DNA of 64,000 bases from the NCBI GenBank assembly GCA_032622095.1, contig CP136067.1, positions 176,240,556 through 176,304,555 of the forward strand, in the 5' to 3' direction. The position numbers were made by a program, and so were the translations under genes. Under the pieces are notes generated by a model, which had not been told where the DNA came from, made no database searches, and saw only the letters and a program-made list of their open reading frames with translations. Within the stretch, counting starts at the first letter, position 1. Each line of letters begins with the position of its first letter. The stretch is from Siphonodentalium dalli. Its lineage: Eukaryota; Mollusca; Scaphopoda; Gadilida; Siphonodentaliidae. Of this stretch, positions 12,073 through 24,999 are shown piece after piece.

Positions 12073-12569
12073 AGCCACATGGAGGTTTGCGCTACGAAAT
12101 ACACATAATATTATTTGCTTTTCAATGTTTAGCGGTATCGAAATAGGTCGATACATATCTGAACTACCTTTCTACGAGCGTTATGTAACCCAAAAATAAA
12201 CATTGAAGTAATGAAAAATACAACTATGAACTCGGTGTTTGCTCCCCCCCCCCCAAACAGCCATTGTAAGACGTGGAACAGAAAAGAGCGCTCCGTGTTA
12301 ATCTATTCCTGATATGATAGAAATAAAAAGCGTTTGTCTGACTTTTGGTGAAAAATTGAAAACGGCTGGAAAATGGCTGTGACTTTGGCAAGTGTTTTTC
12401 AGAGTATATTTAGCCGGTATATTAATATTTCGTTTATTTATCGACCTATCGTATCCGCCCCTCCAAATTACGTAGGCAAATTTGGCGGTTCGAATGAGCC
12501 ATGTCCATTTAAACGGACATGGCTCATACGAACCCCCAATTTTTCTACGTAATTTGGAGCGACGGATAA
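12073..12569 (-). mobile_element. TTAA-flanked MITE, ACGGACATGG family, plus head-to-head partial copy
   Basis: Reverse copy from AGCCACATGG (after TTAA 12069-12072) to the complement of ACGGACATGG before TTAA 12509-12512. A second fragment starts at once on the plus strand (12513-12569), so the junction forms a palindrome. A C10 run lies at about 12245. Confidence 0.7.
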
Positions 12570-13074
12570 TACTCTATTGCTGTTTGATGTTGCACTTGGA
12601 GAGTTATTGGTCCTGTTAAATTCACGATAAAGTGTGTGTTTATACGTTTGGCAGTGAATTATGTAGTACATATGTATATATGGTAGTCATGCATTATTCT
12701 AATTAGCTACATGTTGTCGATATCATGAAGCTTTAGTAGCCTGTTTTGCTCACAGTAAGTGGAAATATCACTGGCACAATTTGAAAGCTAGCACACTGGG
12801 ATACAGTTTGGTGACAATTGCCCGTCATAGTTAATGCGATATAGTTAGGTATGTCGCTCGTCGCTTGAGCCTGTCTGGACCAATGAATCCGTCAAGTTTC
12901 TACATGACAATAATGTAGCAAGAAAATGTCAGGTATGCCCCATGTGACTTGCTTGACCAATGTAAACAATAATACAGGAATATATCCGACGGAGACAATG
13001 GGCTGCGGTTTTATCGCCAGCGGCTGATCTGTGTTCACCTTGATTGGTGCTCATTGGTATCTGTTAAACTATAT

Positions 13075-14317
13075 GGGGGATATGACCGTAACGGTTCCTG
13101 CACTCGGTTATCTGGGGGATATGACCGTAACGGTTCCTGCACTCGGTTATCTGGGGGATATGACCGTAACGGTTCCTGCACTCGGTTATCTGGGTGATAT
13201 GACCGTAACGGTTCCTGCACTCGGTTATCTGGGGGATATGACCGTAACGGTTCCTGGGGGATATGACCGTAACGGTTCCTGGGGGATATGACCGTAACGG
13301 TATCTGGGGGATATGACCGTAACGGTTCCTGGGGGATATGACCGTAACGGTATCTGGGGGATATGACCGTAACGGTTCCTGGGGGATATGACCGTAACGG
13401 CATCTGGGGGATATGACCGTAACGGTTCCTGGGGGATATGACCGTAACGGTTCCTGGGGGATATGACCGTAACGGTATCTGGGGGATATGACCGTAACGG
13501 TTCCTGGGGGATATGACCGTAACGGTTCCTGGGGGATATGACCGTAACGGTATTTGGGGGATATGACCGTAACGGTTCCTGGGGGATATGACCGTAACGG
13601 TATCTGGGGGATATGGCCGTAACGGTTCCTGTGGGATATGACCGTAACGGCATCTGGGGGATATGACCGTAACGGTTCCTGGGGGATATGACCGTAACGG
13701 TTCCTGTGGGATATGACCGTAACGGTATCTGGGGGATATGACCGTAACGGTTCCTGGGGGATATGACCGTAACGGTATCTGGGGGATATGACCGTAACGG
13801 TATCTGGGGGATATGACCGTAACGGTTCCTGGGGGATATGACCGTAACGGTTCCTGGGGGATATGACCGTAACGGTATCTGGGGGATATGACCGTAACGG
13901 TATTTGGGGCATATGACCGTAACGGTATCTGGGGGATATGACCGTAACGGTTCCTGGGGGATATGACCGTAACGGTTCCTGGGGGATATGACCGTAACGG
14001 TTCCTGGGGGATATGACCGTAACTGTTCCTGGGGGATATGACCGTAACGGTTCCTGGGGGATATGACCGTAACTGTTCCTGGGGGATATGACCGTAACGG
14101 TTCCTGGGGGATATGACCGTAACGGTTCCTGGGGGATATGACCGTAACGGTTCCTGTAGGATATGACCGTAACGGTTCCTGGGGGATATGACCGTAACGG
14201 TTCCTGTGGGATATGACCGTAACGGTTCCTGGGGGATATGACCGTAACGGTTCCTGGGAGATATGACCGTAACGGTTCCTGGGGGATATGACCGTAACGG
14301 TTCCTGCACTCGGGTTA
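13075..14317. repeat. Satellite array, 25-bp unit with 39-bp units at the left edge
   Basis: About 43 tandem copies of a 25-bp unit (GGGGGATATGACCGTAACGG plus TTCCT or a variant) are preceded by four 39-bp units that carry an extra 14 bp containing GCACTCGGTTATCT. The same GCACTCGG word closes the array on the right. Variant bases (TTCCT, TATCT, CATCT, TTTGG) are interspersed. The three long minus-strand ORFs here (424, 374 and 282 aa) are the same 25-residue periodic peptide in three frames, because 25 is not a multiple of 3 and the unit's minus strand has no stop. Confidence 0.97.
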
Positions 14318-14319
14318 TG

Positions 14320-15360
14320 ATCCACCAATAGTTTCGTCTGTTCCAACAACTGACATCATAATTGCATTTTAGATGGGTTGTGTGCAGGGACGTGGCTATT
14401 GAGAGTCTTTCCTTTATAATTTCCTACTGCACACCTCCCCATTGAACCCCATTTTTTACTTGATACCGAGGAGGGAGGAACGTATAGAGGATTTTTGTAT
14501 GTGATTGAACACCGCAAAATCCTAACATATATATATAGAGGAACTCCCAAGAAAATTATTCAGGCCTCGATTTGTTTTTCTTTATTTGATAATATAGCAG
14601 CCCTTGGCTCGCCGTCGGGGAGGGACTATGGCCTACTGGGTTGACCACGGTTCTGCCCTGAGTCAGATAAGTTTGAAAATTTTAAAATTCTAGCATCCGG
14701 ACTGGCCCCCAGCTCTCCAAGTGTTGGAAATATCCACCTGACCTCCCATAAAGTTGAAAATGTTCAAACCAATATTTTGACCAAAATTAGGAATATATGA
14801 AATTGTTGGTCTACAGAACTACATGCACATACATCACTGGTTGGAAAATCAGATTACGAGAACAAATTCAACCTATTTTTGGTGTGAGATTCCAAATAAT
14901 ATTATGTCAGGTACATAATTTCCAACTGTTGAAATATTTGACCATTTATGGCAGGAGACACATCCAAGTCCCATGGACTCGTGGAGCCACAATCCCATGT
15001 AAGTTTGGTAGATAGACACATGCTATACACCACAGTCCCATGAACCAAACCAAATTCAAAACTCCTCAAAACTTCATATTGGGTATCGATGGGGTGGGGT
15101 CATTTGCCAAAAAACGATAATCACTCTTGCCACCCACCCCATATACGCATGTATACTTGCAAATTATAACAAAGACGTGTATACCTATTTCCAAATAAGG
15201 TTTTTACCACTTTCTCATTTTGGCTCGGTTGTTAGGTCTTTATGCATGCGTGTATCAACATGTGGAAATGGGTGGGGTGTTTCAACCCAACTTCGGTCAA
15301 ACTTGTCAACAGTTGGGAATGTCATAATGCAATGAATTGGCAATATGGTGTCAACCCTTT
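14320..15360. other. No gene recognised
   Basis: Moderately GC-balanced single-copy-looking sequence with a TATATATA run near 14527. The short ORFs show no domain. Several 'caacttg/gttgaaat' words recur near 14740-14940 and 15290-15310 but do not form a clear repeat. Confidence 0.35.
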
Positions 15361-15583
15361 ATTCCGAAGGTCCGATACTCCGAATGTCCAATGTTCCGAA
15401 GGTCCCATATTACGAAGGTCCAACACTCCGAATGTCCTATATTCCGAAGACCAAATACTCCGAATGTCCGGTACTTCGAAAGACGGATACTACGAAGATC
15501 TCATATTCCTAATGTCCGATACTCCGAATGTCCGATACTCCGAATGTCCGATACTCCGAATGTCCGATACTCCGAAGGTCAGA
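15361..15583 (+). repeat. Minisatellite, 16-bp unit TCCGATACTCCGAATG
   Basis: About 14 units, regular at the right end (last four nearly identical) and diverged at the left, where GGTC/TGTC alternates and single bases change. A 16-bp period makes overlapping plus-strand ORFs with a repeated S-D-T-P-N-V-R-Y peptide; these are repeat translations. Confidence 0.9.
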
Positions 15584-15599
15584 TTATTATAAGGGTTGT

Positions 15600-17765
15600 C
15601 AATACAAGTCACAACTATATTTTGTTATTTGCCTTGAAGCTACTCACAATCTTCGAACCACGTATATTGCATGAAAAAGTATGATTTTTTTTATATCACG
15701 TTGCGTTGATAAAATAAGTCGATAAATGTTTATAGATACCGACAATGTGCATTAGTCGAAATATTAATAATTTCGAACCGCCATTTTTTTACCCGAAGTA
15801 ATGACTAATGACTTGAACCCGCACGACTAATATCGTTCTGATTAAGCTCCATCATCGCCACCTAAACCACCGCGTGCTCACGGGTGTAATCTTTGCAGCA
15901 ATAAAATATCAGGGTACAATTGTACCTGATATATTCTTGCAGATATTTCTTGCAGCTACGTGTAAACATGTCATTATTGTGACATCGCAACTCCAACACG
16001 CGAGACACCGGCCATTGATTTTTAACTTAATTGCTTTTGCAAATGCATTTGTCACCGCATTTGAGTAAATAGAGAAAGAAGGGTAAATATGTATTGTTTG
16101 AACTAATTAAGAACATATGTGTTCATTTTATCAATTGTGTAAGCTTTTGTAGAGAAAATAGGGCGGATATTCAATTGTGAGTGATAAAAATGTTAACAAT
16201 GTATTGTTTTCAAAAGATCATTTTGTCATAATACTTTCTAAGTTGCTAGGTACTTGCGTGGCATGTTTTGTAAAACTGCGTGCTAATGATTTTAAATGGA
16301 CACATCTAATTCGATTCTTCACATTATTTATACATGTATGTAGTTTTTGGAGGCGGGATAAAACATGCCGACAGATAGATGTTAATATTGATAATGGGTG
16401 AATCTGGTTTTAGAAGTATAAGAACCTGGTTTGACTACTCTTATTAATGGAGTATAGTTTGCTCTTTAACAAAATATTCCAACACGGTCACTCTCTCTGG
16501 CAATTGTACATACATGGAAGAAGAATAAGCAATCACATATGGAACTTAGGCCTGAGGAAATGCCAGATATATCAATATATATACTATACCAGTGACTGGT
16601 ATATATTGTAATTAATTAGATATGACATTTTGTCTAGAATGACCTGTTATCGAACTTTGTGAATATCGCTTCAACTTCCCCTTAAACCGAACGATATTGT
16701 CTTGTGACATCACCAAACCGAGTAATATCGTTTTACGACAAATTTCGATAGCATCGTTACTACATGTATAGTGGATTGCATATTGTTTATTTCTCTTGTA
16801 GTTAGATGTGTTAGAGATGCATTGTGTAAGCATTATGCATTCGGTTTCTGGCACATTATAGCTTTCTATATCGAAATGCCTTCAAAAGAATAGCTGTCAA
16901 ATTTGCGAATGTATGGAAGTACCCTAAGGTGTAGGAAGATAACACCACTCAACTATACATGTAGTTATAACAGCTCCCGGGAATACTTAAATGCAATGCA
17001 TATTGGTAAAATATGATTTATATACCTTTATTACACACTTAGACGTGATTTCTTGGTGAGTTAAAAGTGATAATGTCACACCTGTGAATTACGTCACCGG
17101 TGAGAGAACGCGATTTTAGACAGTTCCGTCTAAGCCGGAACTATTTTCACTTTCTGCGGCTCAAACATGGTTGAAGTTGAACAGAAACGAACTGCTAACG
17201 ATGATGCAGAAGCAGTTAATAAAGTGGTAAAATGAAGAATCTTACCTATTATCGACTCCGATGATTCGGACGATGTCATATATATTCCAGTAAAATGAAC
17301 TACGAACAATTCCATGTGAACAATACATGTATCCAGTTCCGAGCTGAATTTCCACGTGTTGCACTTCGAGAGTTTGTTTACGTCGATGATTAAAATATCG
17401 TCACTTCGAAACTTATCTTTCTACTTTTAGCACGATTTCCAAACATTTCCTGTATGAACCAACATTATTTACACACACCATCAGCATCTTCACAATATTC
17501 CGTTCCAAGTGCCATGCTTGTTCGGTCAGAATAAACACAATTTTTACAGAGAATTTCCGAAACTTTAATAAATGAATCGAATCAAATTTTGAGGTCAATC
17601 GGTATCGTTACGTCACAATTATTTAAATTATGTGTCCGTCCGCGTAACTGCACGCGCAACTGTACGTTGGGGTTCAAACTGGGAGAATCAGCTGATCTGG
17701 GCTTATTTTGTCACATCTTCTCTTTAGAATTAGCAACTTTTAGTGGTTGAAAGTGTGTAATAAAC
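15600..17765. other. No gene recognised
   Basis: About 2.1 kb of AT-rich sequence. No ORF longer than 80 codons has recognisable features, and no RNA gene or clear repeat was found. Confidence 0.35.
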
Positions 17766-17769
17766 AGAA

Positions 17770-17923
17770 TAATCAATTGGTTTCGATGATAACGTGACAT
17801 AATTCACTCGGGTAGCCGGTCCTATTGGTAAAAAAAACCCTCGTTCGCTCCGCTCACTCGGGTTTTACCAGGCCCGGCTCCCCTCGTGAATTATGTCACG
17901 TAATCATCGAAACCAATTGATTA
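17770..17923. mobile_element. Short palindromic MITE, ~154 bp
   Basis: The left arm TAATCAATTGGTTTCGATGA continues through 'acgtgacataattcac' and 'agccgg'. The right arm is its complement with a few mismatches, and the centre 'cgctccgctcactcggg' is also partly self-complementary. No ORF. The target duplication is not clear. Confidence 0.75.
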
Positions 17924-18414
17924 CTCTCTATATATTAATATTTAACTAGAATTGTTATAGATAATTACTATCAGGTTTGCCCGGCGTGGCCCGGGTTAAA
18001 ACGGAACCAACAATTTTAATGGTTTCTATCGATTATCAAATATGCATAAGAATTCGGCTGAATACTGAATAATTGAGCATCAGTCTATTCACCAATGCTC
18101 AATATCAGCCAAAATGTCTAACATGTTATTTTATCCCGACCCCTTATCTTGACTCGGACGGGGTCAATTAAGAATATTTGAACTATTAATTTGAACATAA
18201 CTGCCTTTCACCATTACAATGAGATGAGTATAGCTAGTTTGATGAAGTCGGTGACACTTTTAAAAGCATTGTTGCTGCCCTTTCCCACCTTCATTACTGA
18301 CTTGGAAAATTGAGAACGTCTATACATAAGTTTTCAGGAAAATCGACTAAAATATTGGGATTCTCCATACCCTAGGCCTGTTCCCTAGTCCTGACCCGAA
18401 TGACAACATATCCT

Positions 18415-18775
18415 CGCGCAAATATGCACATAATCGACATAAAAGTGAAATAGGTACATAATGTGATTATTTCATTCTGAAATAAGCAGATAATGGAGTC
18501 ATGTCCGTTATTTCGTTTCATGGCGGGGGGGGGGGCACATTAAAAGCACACGCCCGGTTAAAGAGCTGGATTATTTGTTTCATTTCCGCACATAATCTGC
18601 TTAGAATCGCCTCATCAAAAGTAATGTAATCGACCCAACCCTGATTATGAGTCGACAGTGCGACTAAAACGCTCTCATTTTGAGCACATTATCGACTCAA
18701 AATGAGATTATATAACTAAAACAAGTTATATTATAAGCAGATAATGTGAAGATTTTCGGGAGAACAGGCTGCGAA
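18415..18775 (+). repeat. 'Rcd' dispersed repeat, copy 2
   Basis: Same word order as 9500-9855, with a G10 run (about 18524) inside. It ends at 'cgggagaacaggctgcg'. Confidence 0.65.
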
Positions 18776-18819
18776 TGATGTAGGAAATCGGCTATAAATA
18801 TATTAACTTTAGGTACTCC

Positions 18820-19170
18820 TCCTCAAATCCCATTTCTGACTCCGACGGTGACCCTTGGGCAAATTTGAATAACACGGCCCCGACTACGAATTCTGGCGGC
18901 GCCACATAGGCATCATTAAACCACGTCGTAAGATTCACATATGGAAATCACTTTATATATAAGGTAGATGGAAATCAATTACAAAACGAATGTGATCGAA
19001 TTTTGTGCCCTCTCCCTTTTCAACCCCTGAATGTTATAATTGTGTAGCCTACACCATTATCTTCCTCGTGCAAAGCAATCCCCGTTAGACCCATTTGGAC
19101 CCCTCTATTTGGTATACCCCGCTAATGACTATCGGACAGACAGGCAAACATTCGCAAATATATATAAGAT
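18820..19170 (+). repeat. Modular 'ctgactcc/attcgcaaatat' repeat, copy 1
   Basis: Contains 'tgactccgacgg', 'gtgccctctccc', 'cattatcttcctcgt', 'agacccatttgg' and a terminal 'cagacaggcaaacattcgca'. The same module ends at about 24870, 48810 and 50040. Non-coding; it resembles the 3' end of a retroposed family, but this is inference. Confidence 0.55.
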
Positions 19171-19755
19171 GTTACATATATCTTTATTATTTTGTACTGA
19201 TCAACAAACATTAGTTTAATTGAATTTAAATGTAGCGTGTCGATAATTCCACTTTTGGACGTTCCTTTGTGATACAGATGTAAGATGAGATCCACATATA
19301 CAAGTGGCACCTTTCCATTGTACAGCATATTCAAACTGGAGTTGAGAAATGCGCGTATCATCAAACAACCTAATTTCATTTGACGTGGAGTACCTTAGAT
19401 GTTTAGTGTCTTCTCACCTCAAACCCTTCACCCATCAGATGCAAACCCGTATTGTACTATATACGAAGATTATATACCTTTATCTATTCTGACGGACTAA
19501 CATCGTATATACCATATTCAAACGTCTGGACTATGATACCACGCCATCTTGTGCACGAGTATTTTGGATGTTTTGACACGTGTTCGTCTCTCAATTTACA
19601 GCCATAAAAGGTGAGGATTTCTCGAATATAGATTGCTTCACTGTCAGGAGCCAAGCAAGATGAGATATCATATAAACATTTACATGCATATTTGCGAAAC
19701 AAGTTTTTATTAATGTGTGTGCTCCTCCCTCATCCCTGGTCAGTGCCTTTAAAAT

Positions 19756-20250
19756 ATTACGCGCGCGCCGCGTGTATACTGTCATAGAGATTCCAGATAG
19801 CTGTGGGCACTGACATTAACATGGGTGTTTTATTTATAGAATGGGAAATTTTGGGATGATTAAAAGTCGAACTGCGGGTCGGAGGCCGAGTCCGGTAAAA
19901 GGTGTAGTTGGGAATTTAAATTTCGTTTATTGTCGTTAATTAACGTTATGTCAATAACGTTGATTTTTGGTTTGTGATAAGTTATCTCAACTACAAATGA
20001 AAGAAAAGAAAAATATAATTTGTAAGTCTTATATTTCAACTTTTATAGATATTTTTCGTTCTGCAGCTCACTGATGGTTGTGGACGGTGACGGTCGAGTC
20101 GGCCGCCGGTTCGTTAATTAGGTGCTGGTTAATTAGGTGCTGGTTGTTATTGTTATTTTAACGGAATTCATAGTTGGTCATTCGCGAAACCAATATGTTT
20201 TATATTCTATAATTACAATCATGGGTATATAATATATGATCTTGAGCGCG
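19756..20250 (+). repeat. ~490-bp dispersed repeat, copy 1
   Basis: Begins 'attacgcgcgcgccgcgtgt' and ends 'tatgatcttgagcgcg'; a second copy at 34061-34511 is highly similar in the same orientation. It includes 'ggccgagtccggtaaaaggt' and palindromic 'gttaattaac'. No ORF is conserved between copies. Family unknown. Confidence 0.8.
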
Positions 20251-20349
20251 TTACCATTTCTGACTATGGTTTTCTTGTACCGTTATGTTCCCTATATCAT
20301 GGCAGTTTATTCTAGTTTTGTCGCCCGTCCCCAATCCCATATGTGACAT

Positions 20350-20600
20350 AGGCGACGTCACTAGTAGGATTAAAGTGATGTGATACACTCCGTTGGGGAA
20401 ATATGATGGAAATAGAGAGTACTCTTGCTTAATATAGTTTTTCTCATAATGTTTATACTCAAATGGGCATCACATAAATTAACAACGTCATTATTATACA
20501 TGGGTTCAATGCAGTAATTCGCGTTAGCGGAATGATTGCCGTCCCAGATTCAGAAGAAAATAATTACAATTCCGCGTACTTCAGCCGTTAAATCTTTTGA
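20350..20600 (+). repeat. Dispersed repeat sharing 47415-47660
   Basis: Words 'ttaaagtgatgtga', 'atagaga', 'aaatggcatcaca' and 'cttcag.cgtta' occur in the same order at 47415-47660. The 47.4-kb copy is preceded by 'ggttacccggcgttgcccag', a motif also present at about 17975-17995. Non-coding. Confidence 0.5.
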
Positions 20601-21644
20601 AATGGTATATTCGACGTGGTCGGAATTCCGGGTAATAGTCAGTCGACGTAAACATCTCCGTAATAATTATAATATTACGTCGACACGAATTCATGTAAAA
20701 ACCCATTTCCAGAACAATGGGCTTCCCCCAATATCGTGACGTCATACTGATGTCGCAGACATTCCAAATAAGGAATAATTTATGCGCGACCTGTTTACGA
20801 ATATTGCCGACAACATTTGAAATTGTTCAGATTTTCAACTCTGAAATAACTGTCTCTTTCAAGATAGACGAAACACAATTCAATAACACATCGTTTCGGT
20901 CTTTGTCCACTGTACATAACACTCATTTTCCTATTGTGATGATATTATTAAAATCGTCGAAAACGAGTTTTACCGATGAATAAATGTCTTTCTTTTAAAA
21001 AAATATTTTAAACAGGAAGCTTATTTGTCAATGTGTGCGCATGCTCAAATTAAAATATCGCGTCTCTTTGTTCCGCCCAGTATTTAAATTTAGATCAATA
21101 TATCGGTTAGCCAATCGGGGTTAGCGGTTTCTGGTACCGCTTCCAATCAAAACAAGGAATTTCCTGGTATATCCCCAACTCTGGAAATAGATTTCCGGCC
21201 AGTCCTGTTCGACTCAGATGAATTTATATGATATACTGAGTCGAAATTTATGTCGACTGGGTAATAGTATATTGCCAGATTCGTACAGATTGGACAATTC
21301 AATCAAAGCTGAGTCACTACATACACACAATAAGTTTTTAAAATGAAACCAAACACTTGATATGCTATGGTTTTGTATTTTGTTTTAAACAATGTTGGTG
21401 CCACAACCATCACCTTTAACATCTTCAAACCACACCCTATATTCCTCGTAACATGTGGATGCCTAATATACATTTAAAGGAATATGATCCTGAAATTTTG
21501 TTAGTATTTTCTTTCAATATACCGATAATATATACATAAAATGTCCATTATGCGCATGTAATCTAATATTCGGCCGCTAATCGTTATTTTTATAACGATT
21601 AAAAAAAATTCCGAAGTTAGCCGAAGATTTTGTGTTGTAGACGA

Positions 21645-21719
21645 GTCACGTGATCATCGGCCACATCACATGATTGTCACGTGTAAACAGAAGCATAGTC
21701 ACATGATCGACCACGTGGT
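21645..21719. promoter_or_regulatory. Cluster of five E-box-type sites
   Basis: GTCACGTGAT, TCACATGATT, GTCACGTGTA, GTCACATGATC and CCACGTGGT occur within 75 bp. CACGTG and TCACATGA are known binding sites of bHLH-zip factors (Myc/Max, USF, MITF/TFE). No intact gene lies nearby, so a regulatory role is only possible. Confidence 0.35.
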
Positions 21720-22194
21720 AACTCATTGACAACGCATAGATATTCAACGATACCATAAGTTTGCACGCGCAAAGCGATCATGAATTCCATCGCGGCTTTT
21801 GACGTTTGTCGCATAATGGGAGAACACTGCGAATGCAAATACATCGTGTTCTCACAATTAAACGTCTTTAGCGTGTTATTATTATATGTATCGCGATGTG
21901 TTGTTATTATAAAGCCATGCCGCATTTTACGTAGGATCTGGACACTGGAATGTTTACGATATGATAATTGTCTATTAGTATTAACTGTGCAAGTCTTCGC
22001 ATATATGCAATCTTTATATGAATATATAATATAATTTGACTATTCCGGTAACGAAAAAAAGAGAAACACGAGCACATGTTTATATAGATAACTGACTGTA
22101 AAACCGAAATAATATACGATAATTTATTTATACATCGTGGTAGAATATACTTATTAATATATCAAAGTCTTCATCTGTGATTTATTTAACAGTG

Positions 22195-22570
22195 AACGCT
22201 CTTTATTTAGTCATGGTAAAGGAAAATTGGGACTCGACTTAGAACAGTTGTCATCGTAATTATTTACTGTTTACACAAATACACGTAAATACATGCACAC
22301 GAACTTGCGATATACATGCTTTATATATCCGTCAAAGTCGTAGCAATTTCCGGTTTATTAAACTCTTTTTATTAGCACCATATAAGGAATACTCTTAACA
22401 TGGAACGCTCTTTATTGAGTCATAGTGAAGGAAAATGGGGACTCGATTTGTCATCGTGAATACTTTACTAAATTATTCATCAATATACTCCCCACTTTAA
22501 CTGCAATGATATGTATTCGTAACCATGACTGACTCATCAAATGAAACGCTCTTTATTTGGTATATGTATT
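22195..22570 (+). repeat. Tandem degenerate repeat with ACGCTCTTTATT
   Basis: Blocks at about 22190 and 22403 share 'aacgctctttattt/gagtcat', 'aaggaaaat.gggactcga' and 'gtcatcgt'. A third ACGCTCTTTATT lies at 22548. Period about 212 bp. The same core word occurs in two MITE families in this window. Confidence 0.6.
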
Positions 22571-22574
22571 GGCT

Positions 22575-23410
22575 TTTTAGCGATAGGTTCGATTGGATAT
22601 ACTCACGACTGGAAGCTCCGGCAAATTTATATTCTTTACGGGAGTTGACGTTTTTCTTGGGATGGCATTCTCGTCGGTGGTCCATTTGTTTAACGTGGGG
22701 GTTGCATTTCCTCTGAGTTGTCGTCGGTAGCCACTGTTCGGGCCAAGTGTATTCGCGTTGTGCTCAAAACACATTTTTTCGAAGTGGACGGAACAAATTC
22801 AGGACTATTTCGTTGGCAACTACTTCAATAGTTTCTGATTTTGAGTAACGGGTTTCCCACAGAAATCCCACCAAATGTCACGTAAACGAACGTCGTTTGG
22901 AAATGAATGCAGAATTATACCTAATTGAGTCACTATACCGGCCACAGCCGAAAACACTGCATTTATTTGGCATTGTCACGAATGAATTGTAAATACGGGA
23001 CAATCGGGGCATATATATGGAAAATTAAAACAACATCGTGAACACGCACCCGAATAGAGTTCACATGTCGGCTCGTGTTTTTATAAGCTTTAGTTTTGAC
23101 ACGAAAGTGTTATCTACGCCGCTCAATCGGCCTTCTATATTTCTTGTCAAAACAATAACTTTCCAAGCAGCACTTATGACAAATCACAAGTGAAGATAAC
23201 TCACCGGGTGTTGAAAATTCACCACGTGTACACAATGTTATTGACATGCCATGCCCCGCAGTATTTCCATTACACTCACGCGCTCGATTCCGCATTTTCC
23301 ATCGCCACTCATATGACGTCATATAGGTAGACACAATTAACTCCGACTCCGATTCCGTGTTTTTAATTAGTTTACTCATTTGACGTCATATGAGGATTTG
23401 CGACGGAGAT
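22575..23410. other. No gene recognised; two palindromic CRE-like sites
   Basis: Short minus-strand ORFs (62-89 codons) have no recognisable features. ATATGACGTCATAT (23311-23324) and TTTGACGTCATATGA (about 23379-23393) are perfect CRE cores about 68 bp apart. Nothing else is supportable. Confidence 0.3.
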
Positions 23411-23579
23411 AGCCGACAACCGGTGGGGGTATTATTTATTTATTTCTAGGCTTATTTATTACGCGATTGTTATGGGACTTGGATCATTGTGATCACAATA
23501 TGGGTGGCTTTCCGATAGTGTTTTGTTGTTTCATCAGGATAGCAATCCTTTAAAGAACATTTTGGAAACTTTTTAATTT

Positions 23580-24880
23580 TATAAATTATGGTGCCCCTAG
23601 CTCCCCACAACCAAAGGGGGCGATCTGCTAACTTTGAACCACACCAATTATGGTGCCATGCCCTGACCCAAACCATAACTCTGACGGCGACATTATTGGA
23701 ACCTTAAACCACACCTACTGTTATATAAAAACAACAGAAACGGGACAAAAATGACCAGGGTAGTAGAGGCATACATAGTATCTCACATATAGCCGGTGCC
23801 AAGATTATGAAATAACCGATTCATATTATATTCGATTTGAATTGCATGAACGGGTAATCAACTCGAAACTCGAGTCGAGTGAAATGTGGTATTTGTAGGG
23901 TCCTACCAAACCATTAATTTCCCCTTTCGTGGAGATGTTTTATATCTTTTAAATTTGCAAGAAATCGGATAAATTTGTTTGTAATCAATGCTGCTGCCCT
24001 CTCCTCCCCATCCATGGCCCCATATGGTCCCAATTGGCCACATTATTCCTTGTAATATTGACGATATATGTTTGGTAAAAATCAACTTTCAAACTGTCAA
24101 TTTGTTTTTCATGTTCATTGCCCCCCCCCCCCCCCCACCCGTGGCCCGAATAGTGCCACTTCGGTTTCTGTAAGCCACTCCCTTAGATGGAAATTACAAT
24201 ATAAATAAGTTTGATAGAAGTCGCAGACAAAAATATTTTTATCAAGTTTGGTGCCCCTCCACTCCCTATACATCCCTCGAATGACAACGTCATTTAAGGT
24301 CTTTAAACCACACGCTTATATTCCTCGTAGCATCGACATGTTTATATAAGATATTGACGGAATTGAACGACAACATTTTTTTAATTTTTAGGGGTTGGTG
24401 CCCCTCTCCCTCCTCACCATAACTCGATCGGCACCACTTTGACACTTTAAACCATACCATTAGATGCATCATATCATGGAGATGATTATATATCAATTTG
24501 GACCAAACTGGCAAAAATTATCATTGATTGTGTTGAAACAAATTATTTATTTTTAGGGGTTGGTGCCCCTCTCCCTCACCATAACTCGATCGGCACCACT
24601 TTGACACTTTAAACCATACCATTAGATGCATCATATCATGGAGATGATTATATGTCAATTTGGACCAAACTGGCAAAAATATATCATTGTGTTGCACCTC
24701 CCCTTAATATGCCCCTGACTCCGAATGCGTCACTGTAGAAATGTATAACCAGCACCTTTATCTTCGTTGTAAATAAATACTCGTGTTTAGACTCATTTGT
24801 ACCCCTATAGATCGTCCCTGTTAATTTATATAGCAGACAGACAGACATTCGCAAATATAGATATAGATTAAAGCTAAACA
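23580..24880 (+). repeat. Modular 'ggtgcccct...accacac' repeat block
   Basis: Repeated modules with 'ggtgcccctctccct', 'cggcaccactttgacacttt', 'aaaccataccattaga' and 'tcatggagatgattatat'. Two nearly identical copies of about 120 bp begin at 24391 and 24556. It ends with the 'agacattcgcaaatat' terminus. A C16 run is at 24121. The block is homologous to 48290-50040. Confidence 0.75.
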
Positions 24881-24999
24881 TTGGATTTCCCTGACCTGAT
24901 TGAGAAAAAACTTACTGAAGTCATAAACAAATTCCAACAGTTTATAATTTTTCGCACAGGAGCGAGACAAAAACGGTTTATTCTTGTCATATCAGGACT

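Noticed and set aside
13035-14349. Long minus-strand ORFs of 424, 374 and 282 aa
   Set aside because: All are the same periodic peptide in three frames of a 25-bp satellite; there is no non-repetitive domain and no start or splice context.
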